Assembly: GCF_003711105.1 (NCBI RefSeq)
Contig: NZ_CP023865.1
Span: 4,179,001 to 4,243,000 of the forward strand
Source: Actinoplanes teichomyceticus ATCC 31121
Lineage (GTDB): Bacteria; Actinomycetota; Actinomycetes; Mycobacteriales; Micromonosporaceae
DNA length: 64,000 nt
Direction of reading: 5' to 3'
The position numbers and the translations under genes are program-made. Shown piece after piece: positions 42,384 to 51,920 of this stretch. The notes below the pieces were generated by a model. That model ran no database searches and was not told where the DNA came from. It saw only the letters and a list, made by a program, of their open reading frames with translations. How positions within the stretch are numbered: position 1 is the stretch's first letter; the number at the start of each line of letters is the position of its first letter.

Positions 42384-45300
42384 TCGCCCTGCTGGCCCGC
42401 CGGGCCCGCGCCCAGTGGCCGGTGCTGGCGGCGTTGCTGGCGGTGGTCACCCTCGGCGCGACTCTGCTGGGCGTGTGCACGCTGCTGGTGACCCGCAGCG
42501 CCGCGGCGGCGCTCGGGGTGGCGGCGGCCCGGGCCGACCCGGCGGCGGTGACGGTCACCGCGTACACGTCCGCGATCACCGGCGCCGACGCGGCCGCCGT
42601 CACCGACGCCACCCGCGGCGTGCTGACCTCGGCGCTGCGCCCGTTCGGCGCGAGCACCGCGGTACGCGCCTCGTCGGTGACCCGCCCGCTGCCCGGCCGC
42701 CGCGACCGGGCCCGCACCTATCTGTCCGCGGTGGAGAACCTGCCGTCGAAGGCCGCGCTGGTCACCGGCCGCTGGCCGCGCCCGGGCCGGAGCCTCGCAC
42801 ACGCCGAGACGGTGCTGCTGGAGCCGACCGCGAAACTGCTCGGGCTGCGCGTGGGCAGCCGGGTGCGCCTGGCCGCGAAACCACCGGACGATCCCGCCCC
42901 GGCCGTCGACCTGACCGTGGTGGGCATCGCCCGGCCGCTGCCCGGCGGCGGCTGGGACCGCGATCCGCTCGGCGGCGCCGGGTACGTGCCCGACCACAAC
43001 GACGGCACCACGATGCTCACCTTCCCGGCGTACGGGCCGTTCCTGGTGGACCTGGCCGACCTGCTCGGCGGCGGCTCGTCGCTGAGCCGGATGGAGATCG
43101 CCGCCCGTCCCGACCTGTCCCACGCCACCCCGGCCACGCTGCGGACCCTGGTGCGCGGCGTGCTGGCCGCAGACCCGCGGCTGACCGGCACGCTCGGGGA
43201 ACGGGCCCGGTTCACCCGGGTCGCCTCCGGACTGACCGGCACCCTGCTCGCCGAACGCCGCCAGCAGGACATCACCGAGGCGGTGGTGCTGGCCGTGGCG
43301 GTGCTGGGCACCGTGCTGACCGCGACCGCGCTGGCTCTGGCCGGGCGGCTCACCGCCGGGCTGCGCGCCGCGGAGACCGCGCTGCTGTCCGCCCTCGGCG
43401 CCAGCCGGATACAGCTCGCCGTCACCGCGCTGCTCGAGACGGGCCTGATCGCGCTGGTCGCGGCGGCGCTGGCGGTGCCGCTGTCGGTGCTGCTGCACAG
43501 CGGCCTGAGCCACCTGGCGCCGATGGCCGGGGCCGGGCTGGCCACCGCGCCGACGGTGACCGGCGCCCAGGTGCTGGTGGTCGCGGCCGGCGCGCTGGCG
43601 CTGACCGTGGTGCTGGCCCTGACGGCGGTCCAGGCCGAGGCCGCGCCCGGCGAGCGCGGCCGCCGCGAGCTGCTCGCCCGCTCCGGCGCCGACGTGCTGC
43701 TGGTCGCCTTCGCCGGGCTCGGCTGGTGGCAGCTGCACGCCCGCTCGGCGGACCCGGACGTGCTGGAGACGCTGGCGCCCGCCCTGCTGCTGACCGCGGG
43801 CGCCGCCCTCGCCCTGCGCCTGGTGCCGCCCGCGCTGCGCATCGCCGACCGGCTGGCCCGGCGCGCCGACGGGCTGCCGCTGCCGCTGGCCGCCTTCGAG
43901 GCGGCCCGGCGCCCGCAGGCCGCCGCGGCCGGGCTGCTGATCTGCCTGGCCGCCGCGACCGGCACGTTCGGGGTGGCGTTCGGCGCCACCTGGGACCGGT
44001 CCCAGCACGACCAGGCCGACCTGGCGGTCGGCACCGACCTCGCGGTCACCCTGAGTACGCCGCCGGTCCCCGGGCAGGGTACGGCGATCACCGCCGCCAC
44101 CGGCGCCCGGCTGGTCGGCCCGGCCACCGGCCGCGGCATCGCGATCGGGCAGTGGCTCGGGGCCGGCGACCCGCCCCGGCTCGTCGCGATGGACACCACG
44201 CACGCCGGTGAGCTGCTGCGCGGCCGCCTCGGCGGCGGCCGGGACTGGGCCGGGGTGACCCGCGGTCTGGCCCCGGGCGGGCCGGCCGGCGGCATCCCGG
44301 TGCCGGCCGGCGGCACATTCGGGCTGGCCGGCACGGCCGGTGCGGCGGTCCCGCTGAGCGTCACCCCGAAACTGCTGCTGCAGGACAGCACCGGGCTGCG
44401 CACCATGTGCACCGGCGCGCCGATGCCGCTGGACGGCACCCGGCACCGGATCGCCGGATGCGCGCCCGTCGGCGGGATGCGGCTGATCGCGGTGGCCCTG
44501 CCGGTGGAGGACACCCAGGGCGGCTACCTGCCGTTGGGGGCCCGCAGCCGGGTCGCGGTCACCGTCGCGCTGCCCGGCCCGGCCGGGGACGTCGCCGGCT
44601 GGGCCGCCACCTCGGCCGGACCGGTCGCCGGTCAGCTGCTCGACCCGGTGCTGACCGGGGCCGGGCGCACGCTGCGGATGTCCGCGACGGTGCTGCTCGG
44701 CGGGCCGCCGGAAGCCGCGCTGACCCTGGTCGCCACGGCCTTCCCGGCCCCCGCCGAGGTGCCGGTCGTGGTGTCGCAGCGGCTCGCGGACGGGCTGCGG
44801 GTCGGACCGGGCGCGACGCTGGACGTGGCGGTCGGGACGACCGCCGTACCGATGCGGATCGCCCGCGTCGTGCCGTCCGTGCCGTCCGCGCCCGGCGCCG
44901 CCGCCGTCCTGGCCGACCTCGACACGCTGTCGCGGGCGCTGACCGCGCGCGGCGACCTGGCATATCCGGTGGACGCCTACTGGGCCGCTCAGCCGGTCCG
45001 CGACGACCTGGCGGCCCTGCACCTGGGCGCGGTGACCACCCGCGGCGGCGAGACCGCGCGGCTGACCGCCGGCCCGCTCAACGCCGGGCTGCCCGCCGTG
45101 CTGCGCCTGCTGGCGCCGGCCGCCGTGCTGCTGGCGCTGGCCGGGGTGCTGCTGCACGTCACCCACGACCTGCGGGACCGGGCGGTCGAGGTGGCCCGGC
45201 TGCGGGGCCTGGGGATGACCGCCCGGCAGATCCGTGCCGCGCTGCTCGGCCAGCACGCGCTGGTGCTGTTTCCGCTGCTGGTCGCGGGCACGCTGGTCGG

Positions 45301-45508
45301 CGCGCTGGGCACGTGGGTCGTCGCGCCGCTGCTGGTCCGCTCGGAGACCGGGGCCGCGCCGGTCCCGCCGGTGCAGCCGGTCTGGCCGTGGCCGGCCCAA
45401 CTGCTGCTGCTCGGCCTGCTCGTGGCCGGGTGCGCCCTGGCGGTCGGGCTGGTCGCCGCCGCTCAGGCCCGCCGCGCCGGCGCGGCCCAGCTCCGGGTGG
45501 TGTCATGA
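42380..45508 (+). CDS. FtsX-like (MacB-type) ABC permease 1
   Basis: 1042 residues with two FtsX-like modules. A membrane helix at the N terminus is followed by a large extracytoplasmic domain (about 60-295), three helices around 300-400 (AVVLAVAVLGTVLTATALALAG, LLSALGASRIQLAVTALLETGLIALVAAAL), further helices and a second outer domain (about 530-860), and three final helices (AAVLLALAGVLLHVTHDLRDRAVEVARLRGLGMTARQIRAALLGQ). The LSALGAS and LRGLGMT loops are the coupling regions for the ATPases. It starts on the ATPase stop (ATGA) and its stop overlaps the next permease. Confidence 0.88.
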   Translation: MIALLARRARAQWPVLAALLAVVTLGATLLGVCTLLVTRSAAAALGVAAARADPAAVTVTAYTSAITGADAAAVTDATRGVLTSALRPFGASTAVRASSVTRPLPGRRDRARTYLSAVENLPSKAALVTGRWPRPGRSLAHAETVLLEPTAKLLGLRVGSRVRLAAKPPDDPAPAVDLTVVGIARPLPGGGWDRDPLGGAGYVPDHNDGTTMLTFPAYGPFLVDLADLLGGGSSLSRMEIAARPDLSHATPATLRTLVRGVLAADPRLTGTLGERARFTRVASGLTGTLLAERRQQDITEAVVLAVAVLGTVLTATALALAGRLTAGLRAAETALLSALGASRIQLAVTALLETGLIALVAAALAVPLSVLLHSGLSHLAPMAGAGLATAPTVTGAQVLVVAAGALALTVVLALTAVQAEAAPGERGRRELLARSGADVLLVAFAGLGWWQLHARSADPDVLETLAPALLLTAGAALALRLVPPALRIADRLARRADGLPLPLAAFEAARRPQAAAAGLLICLAAATGTFGVAFGATWDRSQHDQADLAVGTDLAVTLSTPPVPGQGTAITAATGARLVGPATGRGIAIGQWLGAGDPPRLVAMDTTHAGELLRGRLGGGRDWAGVTRGLAPGGPAGGIPVPAGGTFGLAGTAGAAVPLSVTPKLLLQDSTGLRTMCTGAPMPLDGTRHRIAGCAPVGGMRLIAVALPVEDTQGGYLPLGARSRVAVTVALPGPAGDVAGWAATSAGPVAGQLLDPVLTGAGRTLRMSATVLLGGPPEAALTLVATAFPAPAEVPVVVSQRLADGLRVGPGATLDVAVGTTAVPMRIARVVPSVPSAPGAAAVLADLDTLSRALTARGDLAYPVDAYWAAQPVRDDLAALHLGAVTTRGGETARLTAGPLNAGLPAVLRLLAPAAVLLALAGVLLHVTHDLRDRAVEVARLRGLGMTARQIRAALLGQHALVLFPLLVAGTLVGALGTWVVAPLLVRSETGAAPVPPVQPVWPWPAQLLLLGLLVAGCALAVGLVAAAQARRAGAAQLRVVS

Positions 45509-48384
45509 GCCGGCTCCGGACCGCCCTGCACTGGCCCAGCATCCGCGGCCGGGCCCGCGCCGACGCCAGGCCGCTGCTGCTGTCCGCCCTGGTCGTCGCG
45601 ATGGTGACGGTGCTGGCCGGGGCGGTGCCGGTGTTGCTGCGCCGCACCGCCGACGAGGCCGTCCGGGAGGCGGTCCGGGCCGCCGGTGACCAGGCCGAGG
45701 TGCGGGTGGCGGCCCGCTGGGAGTACGACGACGGTCCGTACGGCGGCCGGCTGCGCGACCCGCGCTCCGCCGAGGCCCTCGACGACCTGCGCACCCGCTC
45801 GCTGGAGGAGCTCGGTCCGCTGCGTGACGTGCTGCTGCCGCCGATCGAGTTCACCGACACGCCGTACCTGAAGATCCGCAACGGCACCGAGCCGCGCAGC
45901 TTCCGGCTCAACTATCTGTCCGCCACGTCGGGGCCGGCGGTCGTCTGGGTCTCCGGCCGTGCGCCCGCGGCCCGTGCCGGCGACGACCACGCCGAGGCGC
46001 CGTGGCAGGGCCCGCCGTGGCCGGTGCAGGTGGGCCTGTCCGAGACCGCCGCGGCGCGGCTCGGGGTCCGGGCCGGCGATCGGCTGCCGGTCGAGGACGA
46101 ACAGCGCAACCCCAAGGACGTACGGGTCAGCGGCATCTTCCGGCCCGCCGACCGGGACGACCCGGCATGGCAGGCCGCTCCGTGGCTGCTCGACCCGGTC
46201 GCCGGCCGGGACGGGGCGGGCACCACCCGGTTCGGCGGGCTGCTCACCGCCGCGTCGCTGCCCGACGCCCGCCTCGCCTTCGGGCTCGAGGACGTGAGCC
46301 GGACCGTGCTGTTCCGGCCGGACGCCGACGTGCTGACCCTGGACTCGGCGCAGCGGATCCTGGCGGCCGTGGTGGCGCTCAAGGCGTCGTCCGGCTCGTC
46401 GGCCAGCCGCGGGTTCGACTCGCAGTGGGGAACGCAGCTGGACGCGGTGCTGCGGGACGTCCGGGCCGAGATCGACGCGGCCCGCGCGCAGGCGACGGTG
46501 CTGCTCGCCGCGGTGTGCGCGGCGGCCGTGCTGGTCCTGCTGCTGGCCGCGCAACTGCTGGCCGGCCGGCGCGCGGCGGCGCTGACCGTGGCCCGGCAGC
46601 GCGGGGCGTCGCTGGCCGCGCTCGGCGGTGAGCTGGTGCTGGAGTCGGCGCTGGTCACGGTCGCCGCGACGGCGACCGGGGGGCTGCTCGCCGGGCTGCT
46701 GGCCGGCGGGGTGGCGTGGGGCTGGCTGCTGCCCGCCGGGCTGGCCGCGGTGCTGGCCGGGCCGGGGTTCGGGGTGCTCGCGGCGTACCGGGCCACCCGG
46801 GACCGCCGGGTGCCGGCCAACCGCAGCGCCCGGCGGTGGGCCGGGCGTACCGCGGCGCTGCGCCGGCTGACCGCGGAGTTCGCGGTGCTGGCCGCGGCGG
46901 CGGTCGCGGTGGTCCTGCTGCACCAGCGCGGGGTGCTCGGCTCGACCGGCGGCACCGTGCTGCTGCCCGCGGCCGCACCCTCGCTGGGCGTGCTCGCCGG
47001 GGCGCTGGTGCTGCTGCGGCTGCTGCCCGCGCTGACCGGACTCGGCCTGCGGCGGGCGCTGCGCTCCAGCCAGCCGCTGGCCGTCTTCGGCGCGGCGCGG
47101 GCCGCCTCGGTCGCCGGGCGGGCGCTGCCGGTGCTCGCGCTGGCCACCTCGGCCGGGCTGGCCACCTTCGCGCTGACCGTGGACACCACGGTGCAGCGGG
47201 GGCTGACCGACGGCGCGTGGCGCACGACCGGCGGCGACGTACTCCTGGACCTCGCCCCGGACGGCGCCGCGATCGCCGCCGAGCAGACCCGCCGGCTCGC
47301 GTCCGCGCCCGGCGTCCGGCACGCGGTCGCCGGGCAGGTCGTCGACGGCGCCCCGCTCGTGGTCGGCGACGCGGCCTGGCCGGCGCGGCTGGTCGTGGTG
47401 GACAGCGCCGCGTACCGGGAGCTGCTCGCCGACACGCCGCTGCCTCCGCTCGCCGCCCTGCCGGTCGACCCCGGCCCCGCGCCGGGCGGTACGACCGGCG
47501 CCCCCGGCGCCGTGCCGCCCGGCAGTTCCGGCCCCGCGCCGGGCGGCACGACCGGCGCCCCCGGCGTCGCCCCGCCCGGCAGTTCCGGCCCCGCACCGGG
47601 CGGCACGACCGGCACCCCCGGCGCCGCCCCGCCCGGCGGCACGGGCGGTGCGGCGGTGCCGGCGCTGGTCCGGTCGGCCGACGGCGGGGTCCGGGCGGGC
47701 AGCGTGTTGCGGCTGTCCCGCCAGGGTGCCGAGCCGATCCGGTTCACCGCGGTCGGCGCGGCCCCCGCGGTCGACGGCGCCGAGGACGTGGTCGTGGTCG
47801 ACGCGGCCGCGATCACCGCCGCCGGCCTCGCCGTGGAACCGGACACCATCTGGCTCACCGGCCCCGGCGCGCAACGGGCCGCCGAGGCGAACGCGGACGC
47901 CGCGTCGCTCGTGATCCGCGCCGAGGTGGAACGCGTCAGGCAGGACGCGGCCCTGGTGACCGGCCTGCTCCGGCTCGCCCGGACGGCCGCCGCGACGGTG
48001 CTCGTGCTCGGGCTGCTGGGCTTCGCGCTCGCGGCGGCGTCCGGCGCCCCGGACCGCTGGCAGACCCTGAGCCGGCTGCGCACGCTCGGGCTGCGTACCG
48101 GTGAGGCGCGCCGCGTCGCCGCGGCCGAGCTGCTGCCGCTCGCCCTGCTCGCCGCCGCCGGTGGCCCGCTGCTCGGCCTGCTGCTCGCCCGGCTCACCCT
48201 GGCCCCGCTGGGCTTGCGACTGGTCACCGGCCAGAGCGACGATCCGGCGCCGGCCCCGCCGTGGGCCGGGCTGGCCGTGCTCGCCGTCGTGTTCCCGGCC
48301 ATGGTGGTCCTGACGGTCCGGGTCGAGTCGGCGGTCCGGCGGCGTCAGCACCTGAGCGAGGTGCTGCGGGTCGGCGGCGGGTAG
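45505..48384 (+). CDS. FtsX-like (MacB-type) ABC permease 2
   Basis: 959 residues with the same duplicated FtsX layout as its neighbour: N-terminal helix (PLLLSALVVAMVTVLAGAVPVLL), outer domain to about 325, helix group with the coupling loop VARQRGASLAALGGE, and a C-terminal group with SRLRTLGLRTGEARRVAAAELLPLALL. In the second outer domain (about residues 657-713) there are three tandem copies of a 19-residue Gly/Pro repeat (GPAPGGTTGAPGAVPPGSS). The start overlaps permease 1 by ATGA. It is the last gene of the operon. Confidence 0.88.
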   Translation: MSRLRTALHWPSIRGRARADARPLLLSALVVAMVTVLAGAVPVLLRRTADEAVREAVRAAGDQAEVRVAARWEYDDGPYGGRLRDPRSAEALDDLRTRSLEELGPLRDVLLPPIEFTDTPYLKIRNGTEPRSFRLNYLSATSGPAVVWVSGRAPAARAGDDHAEAPWQGPPWPVQVGLSETAAARLGVRAGDRLPVEDEQRNPKDVRVSGIFRPADRDDPAWQAAPWLLDPVAGRDGAGTTRFGGLLTAASLPDARLAFGLEDVSRTVLFRPDADVLTLDSAQRILAAVVALKASSGSSASRGFDSQWGTQLDAVLRDVRAEIDAARAQATVLLAAVCAAAVLVLLLAAQLLAGRRAAALTVARQRGASLAALGGELVLESALVTVAATATGGLLAGLLAGGVAWGWLLPAGLAAVLAGPGFGVLAAYRATRDRRVPANRSARRWAGRTAALRRLTAEFAVLAAAAVAVVLLHQRGVLGSTGGTVLLPAAAPSLGVLAGALVLLRLLPALTGLGLRRALRSSQPLAVFGAARAASVAGRALPVLALATSAGLATFALTVDTTVQRGLTDGAWRTTGGDVLLDLAPDGAAIAAEQTRRLASAPGVRHAVAGQVVDGAPLVVGDAAWPARLVVVDSAAYRELLADTPLPPLAALPVDPGPAPGGTTGAPGAVPPGSSGPAPGGTTGAPGVAPPGSSGPAPGGTTGTPGAAPPGGTGGAAVPALVRSADGGVRAGSVLRLSRQGAEPIRFTAVGAAPAVDGAEDVVVVDAAAITAAGLAVEPDTIWLTGPGAQRAAEANADAASLVIRAEVERVRQDAALVTGLLRLARTAAATVLVLGLLGFALAAASGAPDRWQTLSRLRTLGLRTGEARRVAAAELLPLALLAAAGGPLLGLLLARLTLAPLGLRLVTGQSDDPAPAPPWAGLAVLAVVFPAMVVLTVRVESAVRRRQHLSEVLRVGGG
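47473..47643 (+). repeat. Three 57-bp in-frame repeats within permease 2
   Basis: Units start at 47473, 47530 and 47587 and encode a flexible 19-residue Gly/Pro/Thr repeat. Because the unit is a multiple of three, copy-number change would alter linker length without breaking the frame. Confidence 0.9.
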
Positions 48385-48438
48385 CGTTGCGCCGGCCGTC
48401 AGGTACGCCGTGGCCGCATGGGTGATGGCCACGGCCGC

Positions 48439-49626
48439 TCAGCGCACGCCGGGTGCTTCCTCCAGGTCCCGGCTGCCGTCCTGGCACCGGGAACCGAGTC
48501 CGAAAGCGACCGCCCCCAGCGCAGCCGTCACCGCGCAGAGCAGCAGCGTCGTGCGATAGCCGGCATGCTCCACCGCCACGCCGGACAGGATGCCGGAGAC
48601 CAGCAGGCCGGCGGTGGACGCGTTGGCGAACAGCGTGGTGGCGCGGCCGGCCGCCGGGGCGAGCAGATCCTGGAAGTAGCGGATGCCGGCCGCTCCGACG
48701 ATCGCGATCCCCACACCGCGCAGCACCTGGCCGAGCACGAGCATCAGCATGCCCGACGACACGACGGTCAACGCGAAGTAGCCGGCCAGCGCGGCGAAAC
48801 CACCGAGGATCACGGCTCGCTGGCTGACCCGGGCCGGGACGGCCGCCAGCCCCAGCGTCGCCACCACCTCGACCGCGGCACAGACGCTGTAGAGCACGCC
48901 GACCGACGCGGCCTGCTGGTGCAGGGCCCGCGTGACGAACAGCGGCAGCGCCACCCCGCCCGCGAACATCGCGGTGAAGAAAAGCGTGACGCTCACGGTG
49001 AGCAGGACCGGAACCTCACCCGGCGCCGAGGCCGCCGCCGGGGCGGCTCCCGGGCGCGGCACCACCAGGACGGTCAGCGCGCAGACGAGGAACACCCCGG
49101 CGGCGGTCCACAGCAGCCCGGGATAGCCGCCGCGGGACAGCACCAGCGCGCCCAGCAACGGCCCGACCGCCCACGCCAGCGACCAGGCCGAGCGCAGCAG
49201 CGGCGCGGAACGCCGGCCCAGGGCGCCGTCCCCGAGCACGGCACGGGCCAGGGCGAACAGCTGAGGGAAGGCCGCCCCCATCGCGCCGAGCGCGGTCGCC
49301 GCCATCACCAGCAACACCGGGAAGCTGGAGACCCGGGGCAGCAGCAGATAGCCGGCCGAGCCGAGCAGGATCACCACGATCGCGTACGTCCGCGCGGGCC
49401 GGCGGTCGAAAAGCCGGCCCAGCCACCAGCCGATCGTGATCCCGCCGATGGCGAAGACCGAGGACCACACGCCGATCTGCAGCGGCGTCAGTCCGGCCAC
49501 ATCGGCGCCGAACAGGACGATGTAGGAATTGACCATCGAGTCGGCGATGCCGAGCAGCAGGATGGCCGCGAAGAGTGCGAGAAAGGGCACCGGATCTTCG
49601 TACCGGTCCGGTCTCCGCGGCGACAC
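48439..49626 (-). CDS. MFS transporter, SetA-like sugar efflux family
   Basis: 395 residues from GTG 49626 with 12 predicted membrane helices. IADSMVNSYIVLFGADVAGLTPLQIGVWSSVFAIGGI, GRLFDRRPARTYAIVVILLG and LRSAWSLAWAVGPLLGALVLS are typical of the sugar efflux transporter group. It probably exports a sugar or a small drug-like compound; substrate not certain. It is convergent with the FtsX operon (54 bp). Confidence 0.87.
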   Translation of the reverse strand: MSPRRPDRYEDPVPFLALFAAILLLGIADSMVNSYIVLFGADVAGLTPLQIGVWSSVFAIGGITIGWWLGRLFDRRPARTYAIVVILLGSAGYLLLPRVSSFPVLLVMAATALGAMGAAFPQLFALARAVLGDGALGRRSAPLLRSAWSLAWAVGPLLGALVLSRGGYPGLLWTAAGVFLVCALTVLVVPRPGAAPAAASAPGEVPVLLTVSVTLFFTAMFAGGVALPLFVTRALHQQAASVGVLYSVCAAVEVVATLGLAAVPARVSQRAVILGGFAALAGYFALTVVSSGMLMLVLGQVLRGVGIAIVGAAGIRYFQDLLAPAAGRATTLFANASTAGLLVSGILSGVAVEHAGYRTTLLLCAVTAALGAVAFGLGSRCQDGSRDLEEAPGVR

Positions 49627-49714
49627 CGAATTTGCGTCGCGTCCGGCGTCACGAGCAACGCCCGGTCAGCCGGTGCCGCCGCACCCGGTGCGGTCCCACG
49701 TGCCCCGGCAGCGG

Positions 49715-50392
49715 TCAGACGAGCATCTCGTCGACCACGGCGAGCAGCGCCTCGCGCGTCCACCCGAGCGCGACGCCGGGCCGGGAGTGCAGGTAACCGG
49801 CGATGCGTTCCCGGCCCCAGCCGTGCGACTCGCGCAGGCCACCGGCGAGCATCCGCAGATAGGCCGCCGCCGGAGCGTTCGGCTCCAGGTCGGCGGCCGA
49901 CCACGGCGCGGTGAACGTGAGAACCGGATGGCCGTCGCGGACGCCGACGTGCAGCAGGGTCTCGTACCGGCCCGGGCCCAGTCGCACCCGGCCGCGAGCG
50001 GCCACCTCGTCGAGCAGGTCGAGGTCCACGCCCGGCTCCCGGTACATCTCCTGCGCGACGACGTCCGCGAACTGTCCGGCCGTCATCAGGTACGCGCGGG
50101 CCGCCGCCTGCCCGGGCAGCTTCGGGTCGTACATCGCCAGTCCGCCGGTCCATTGCGACGATTCCAGCGCGAAGTAGATGCCGCCCGGCAGCATCACCGC
50201 CGCCGTGGCGGCCGGCTCGGAGGCGTCCCGGCAACCGGGAAGAATACGCCGCCCGCCCGGCGGACGCCCACCCGCCAGGTAGCACTTCAGCCGCGCGGCG
50301 TACATGTTGGACCCGTACGCGGCGTACCACACCGGATCGCAGGGGCCGGTGGACGGCCGGGGCTGATCGACCGGCTCGAACGTCTGGCTCAT
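49715..50392 (-). CDS. Gamma-glutamylcyclotransferase-fold (GGCT-like) protein
   Basis: 225 residues from ATG 50392. The N-terminal PVWYAAYGSNMYAARLKCYLAGG has the YGSN loop that binds substrate in GGCT-fold enzymes, and the later AARAYLMTAGQFADVVAQEMYRE fits the same fold. Many related actinobacterial proteins carry the misleading label histone deacetylase. A Glu corresponding to the catalytic base cannot be placed with certainty. Cytoplasmic; the substrate may be a gamma-glutamyl peptide. Confidence 0.72.
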   Translation of the reverse strand: MSQTFEPVDQPRPSTGPCDPVWYAAYGSNMYAARLKCYLAGGRPPGGRRILPGCRDASEPAATAAVMLPGGIYFALESSQWTGGLAMYDPKLPGQAAARAYLMTAGQFADVVAQEMYREPGVDLDLLDEVAARGRVRLGPGRYETLLHVGVRDGHPVLTFTAPWSAADLEPNAPAAAYLRMLAGGLRESHGWGRERIAGYLHSRPGVALGWTREALLAVVDEMLV

Positions 50393-51134
50393 GGTGGCGA
50401 GTATCCATGATCGGCGATGTCCGGCTCGGGGCGCCACGGCGCCGGGGCGAGCGGCCCCCGCCGGCCCGGGAACGCACCGGACCCGGATCGGGTCGATCGG
50501 AAGGAGTACCGCTGCGGCGCTCCGGCGTCCCGGGCACCCGGTAGCGGCGGGTTCACGCTTCCTTCGCGGCAAGCCGCGTTCCGTTACCGGGGCGCGCCCG
50601 GGCCGCGCGGCGCATCCGGGTCAGCGACGGCTTCACGCCCCCTCGTGGCGAGCCTCGTTGCGTTACCGGGGCACGCCCGGGCCGCGCGGCGCAACGGGTC
50701 AGCGACGGCTTCGCCCTCACCCGTGGCCCGCCGTGTTCCGGCCGCGATCTCGGCCCGCGGCGGCGAGCCGGGCCGCAGCCGGACGCCGGGGCTCAGCGAC
50801 GATCTCGCGTCTCACTCACGGCGAGCCGGGCCGCAGCCGCACGCCCGGGCTCAGCGACGCCCTCGCGTCTCACTCACGGCGAGCCGCGCCGCAGCCGCAC
50901 GCCCGGGCTCAGCGACGCCCTCGCGTCTCACTCACGGCGAGCCGCGCCGCAGCCGCACGCCCGGGCTCAGCGACGCCCTCGCGTCTCACTCACGGCGAGC
51001 CGCGCCCGGCTGCCCGGCGGGGCCGCCGCCCGGCGGCGCGCGGGGAGGATCGTGTTCGACGCACGGGGCTGTCACAAATCGCGTTGCTGGTCAGTCGTAG
51101 TGGGGTAACCGACCATCAGCACAGGGAGTTCGCC
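50393..51134. other. Repeat-rich intergenic region
   Basis: 742 bases between divergent genes. From about 50540 to 50760 there are diverged copies of a roughly 66-bp unit (CGTTACCGGGGC ... GGGTCAGCGACGGCTTC). These grade into a regular 58-bp array (50762-51003). One frame stays open through the whole region into the CMD gene, but it encodes only Arg/Ala/Ser-rich repeat translation, so I do not call it a gene. The CMD promoter is presumably at 51050-51120. Confidence 0.55.
50762..51003. repeat. 58-bp minisatellite, four copies plus a part
   Basis: Units start at 50762, 50820, 50878, 50936 and a partial one at 50994. Each contains GAGCC-GGGC and GCCCGGGCTC, which can form a hairpin, and ends with TCTCACTCAC. 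Copies 3 and 4 are nearly identical. Confidence 0.92.
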
Positions 51135-51608
51135 ATGAGCGCACGTCTGGACCAGCGCAGCAGCCAGATCGGCGGCAAGCTCATCAAGCATCTGTTCTCG
51201 GCCAGCCGGGCGGTGTCGGAGTCGACGCTGCCGGCGGCCACCGCGCACCTCGTCGAGATCCGGGCCAGCCAGATCAACGGCTGCGGATTCTGCGTCGACA
51301 TGCACACCAAGGATGCCGCGCACGCCGGCGAGACCCCGTCGCGCCTCAACCTGATCGCCGCCTGGCGCGAGGCGACGGTGTTCACCGACGCCGAACGTGC
51401 CGCCCTGGAACTGGCCGAGCAGGGCACCCGGATCGCCGACGCCGCCGGTGGCGTCACGGACGACGCCTGGTCGAACGCGACCAAGCACTTCGACGACGAA
51501 CAGCTGGGCGCGCTGGTGTCGCTGATCGCATTGATCAACGCATGGAACCGGCTGAATGTGATCACGCAACAGCCCGCCGGGGACTACCAGCCCGGCCAGT
51601 GGGGGTAA
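51135..51608 (+). CDS. Carboxymuconolactone decarboxylase (AhpD-like) family protein
   Basis: 157 residues from ATG 51135. The AhpD-type active site is visible as SQINGCGFCVDMHTKDA: a CxxC pair followed by His in the helix, as in alkylhydroperoxidase AhpD-core proteins. The remainder (LNLIAAWREATVFTDAERAALELAE ... LGALVSLIALINAWNRLNV) is standard. Likely a thiol-dependent peroxide-reducing or related redox enzyme; the true substrate is not known. Confidence 0.92.
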   Translation: MSARLDQRSSQIGGKLIKHLFSASRAVSESTLPAATAHLVEIRASQINGCGFCVDMHTKDAAHAGETPSRLNLIAAWREATVFTDAERAALELAEQGTRIADAAGGVTDDAWSNATKHFDDEQLGALVSLIALINAWNRLNVITQQPAGDYQPGQWG

Positions 51609-51610
51609 GC

Positions 51611-51800
51611 GAACCTCGCCGCCCCGGGTGCGTGCGGCCTCTCCGGCGTACCGGAGCCTCGCCGCCCCGGGTGCGTGCGGCCTCTCCGGCGTACCGGAGC
51701 CTCGCCGCCCCGGGTGCGTGCGGCCTCTCCGGCGTACCGGAGCCTCGCCGCCCCGGGTGCGTGCGGCCTCTCCGGCGTACCGGGACCTCGCCGCCTTGGG
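51611..51800. repeat. 43-bp minisatellite, about four copies, each with a hairpin
   Basis: CCGGAGCCTCGCCGCCCCGG-type units begin at 51651, 51694 and 51737, with a partial one before and a diverging one at 51780. Each junction forms CTCCGG-CGTA-CCGGAG, a six-pair stem with a four-base loop. The array starts three bases after the CMD stop codon. Confidence 0.92.
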
Positions 51801-51809
51801 TGGGATCTG

Positions 51810-51843
51810 CGGTGACCCGGCTCGCGCAGCAGCCGGGTCACCG
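51810..51843. terminator. Strong hairpin in the convergent gap
   Basis: CGGTGACCCGGCT at 51810-51822 pairs perfectly with AGCCGGGTCACCG at 51831-51843 (13 pairs, eight-base loop). It lies between the convergent CMD and VOC genes and is a good terminator candidate. The remaining sequence to 52128 shows no gene. Confidence 0.6.
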
Positions 51844-51920
51844 GCGCCTGCCGGTACAACGCGGCAGCGAATGCGCCGGTAGGCACGACGCGGGCCGCCT
51901 CGCCGAGCCTTGGCGGCCCG

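Noticed and set aside
50762..51003. 58-bp repeats as a possible CRISPR array
   Set aside because: Units are contiguous, with no unique spacers between them, and no cas genes are present.
50391..51608. One 405-codon frame joining the 58-bp repeats to the CMD protein
   Set aside because: The first 248 codons are repeat translation; the AhpD-like protein has its own start at 51135 and family length of about 157 residues.
51611..51800. 43-bp repeats as a possible CRISPR array
   Set aside because: The whole 43-bp unit repeats; there is no constant-repeat/variable-spacer structure.
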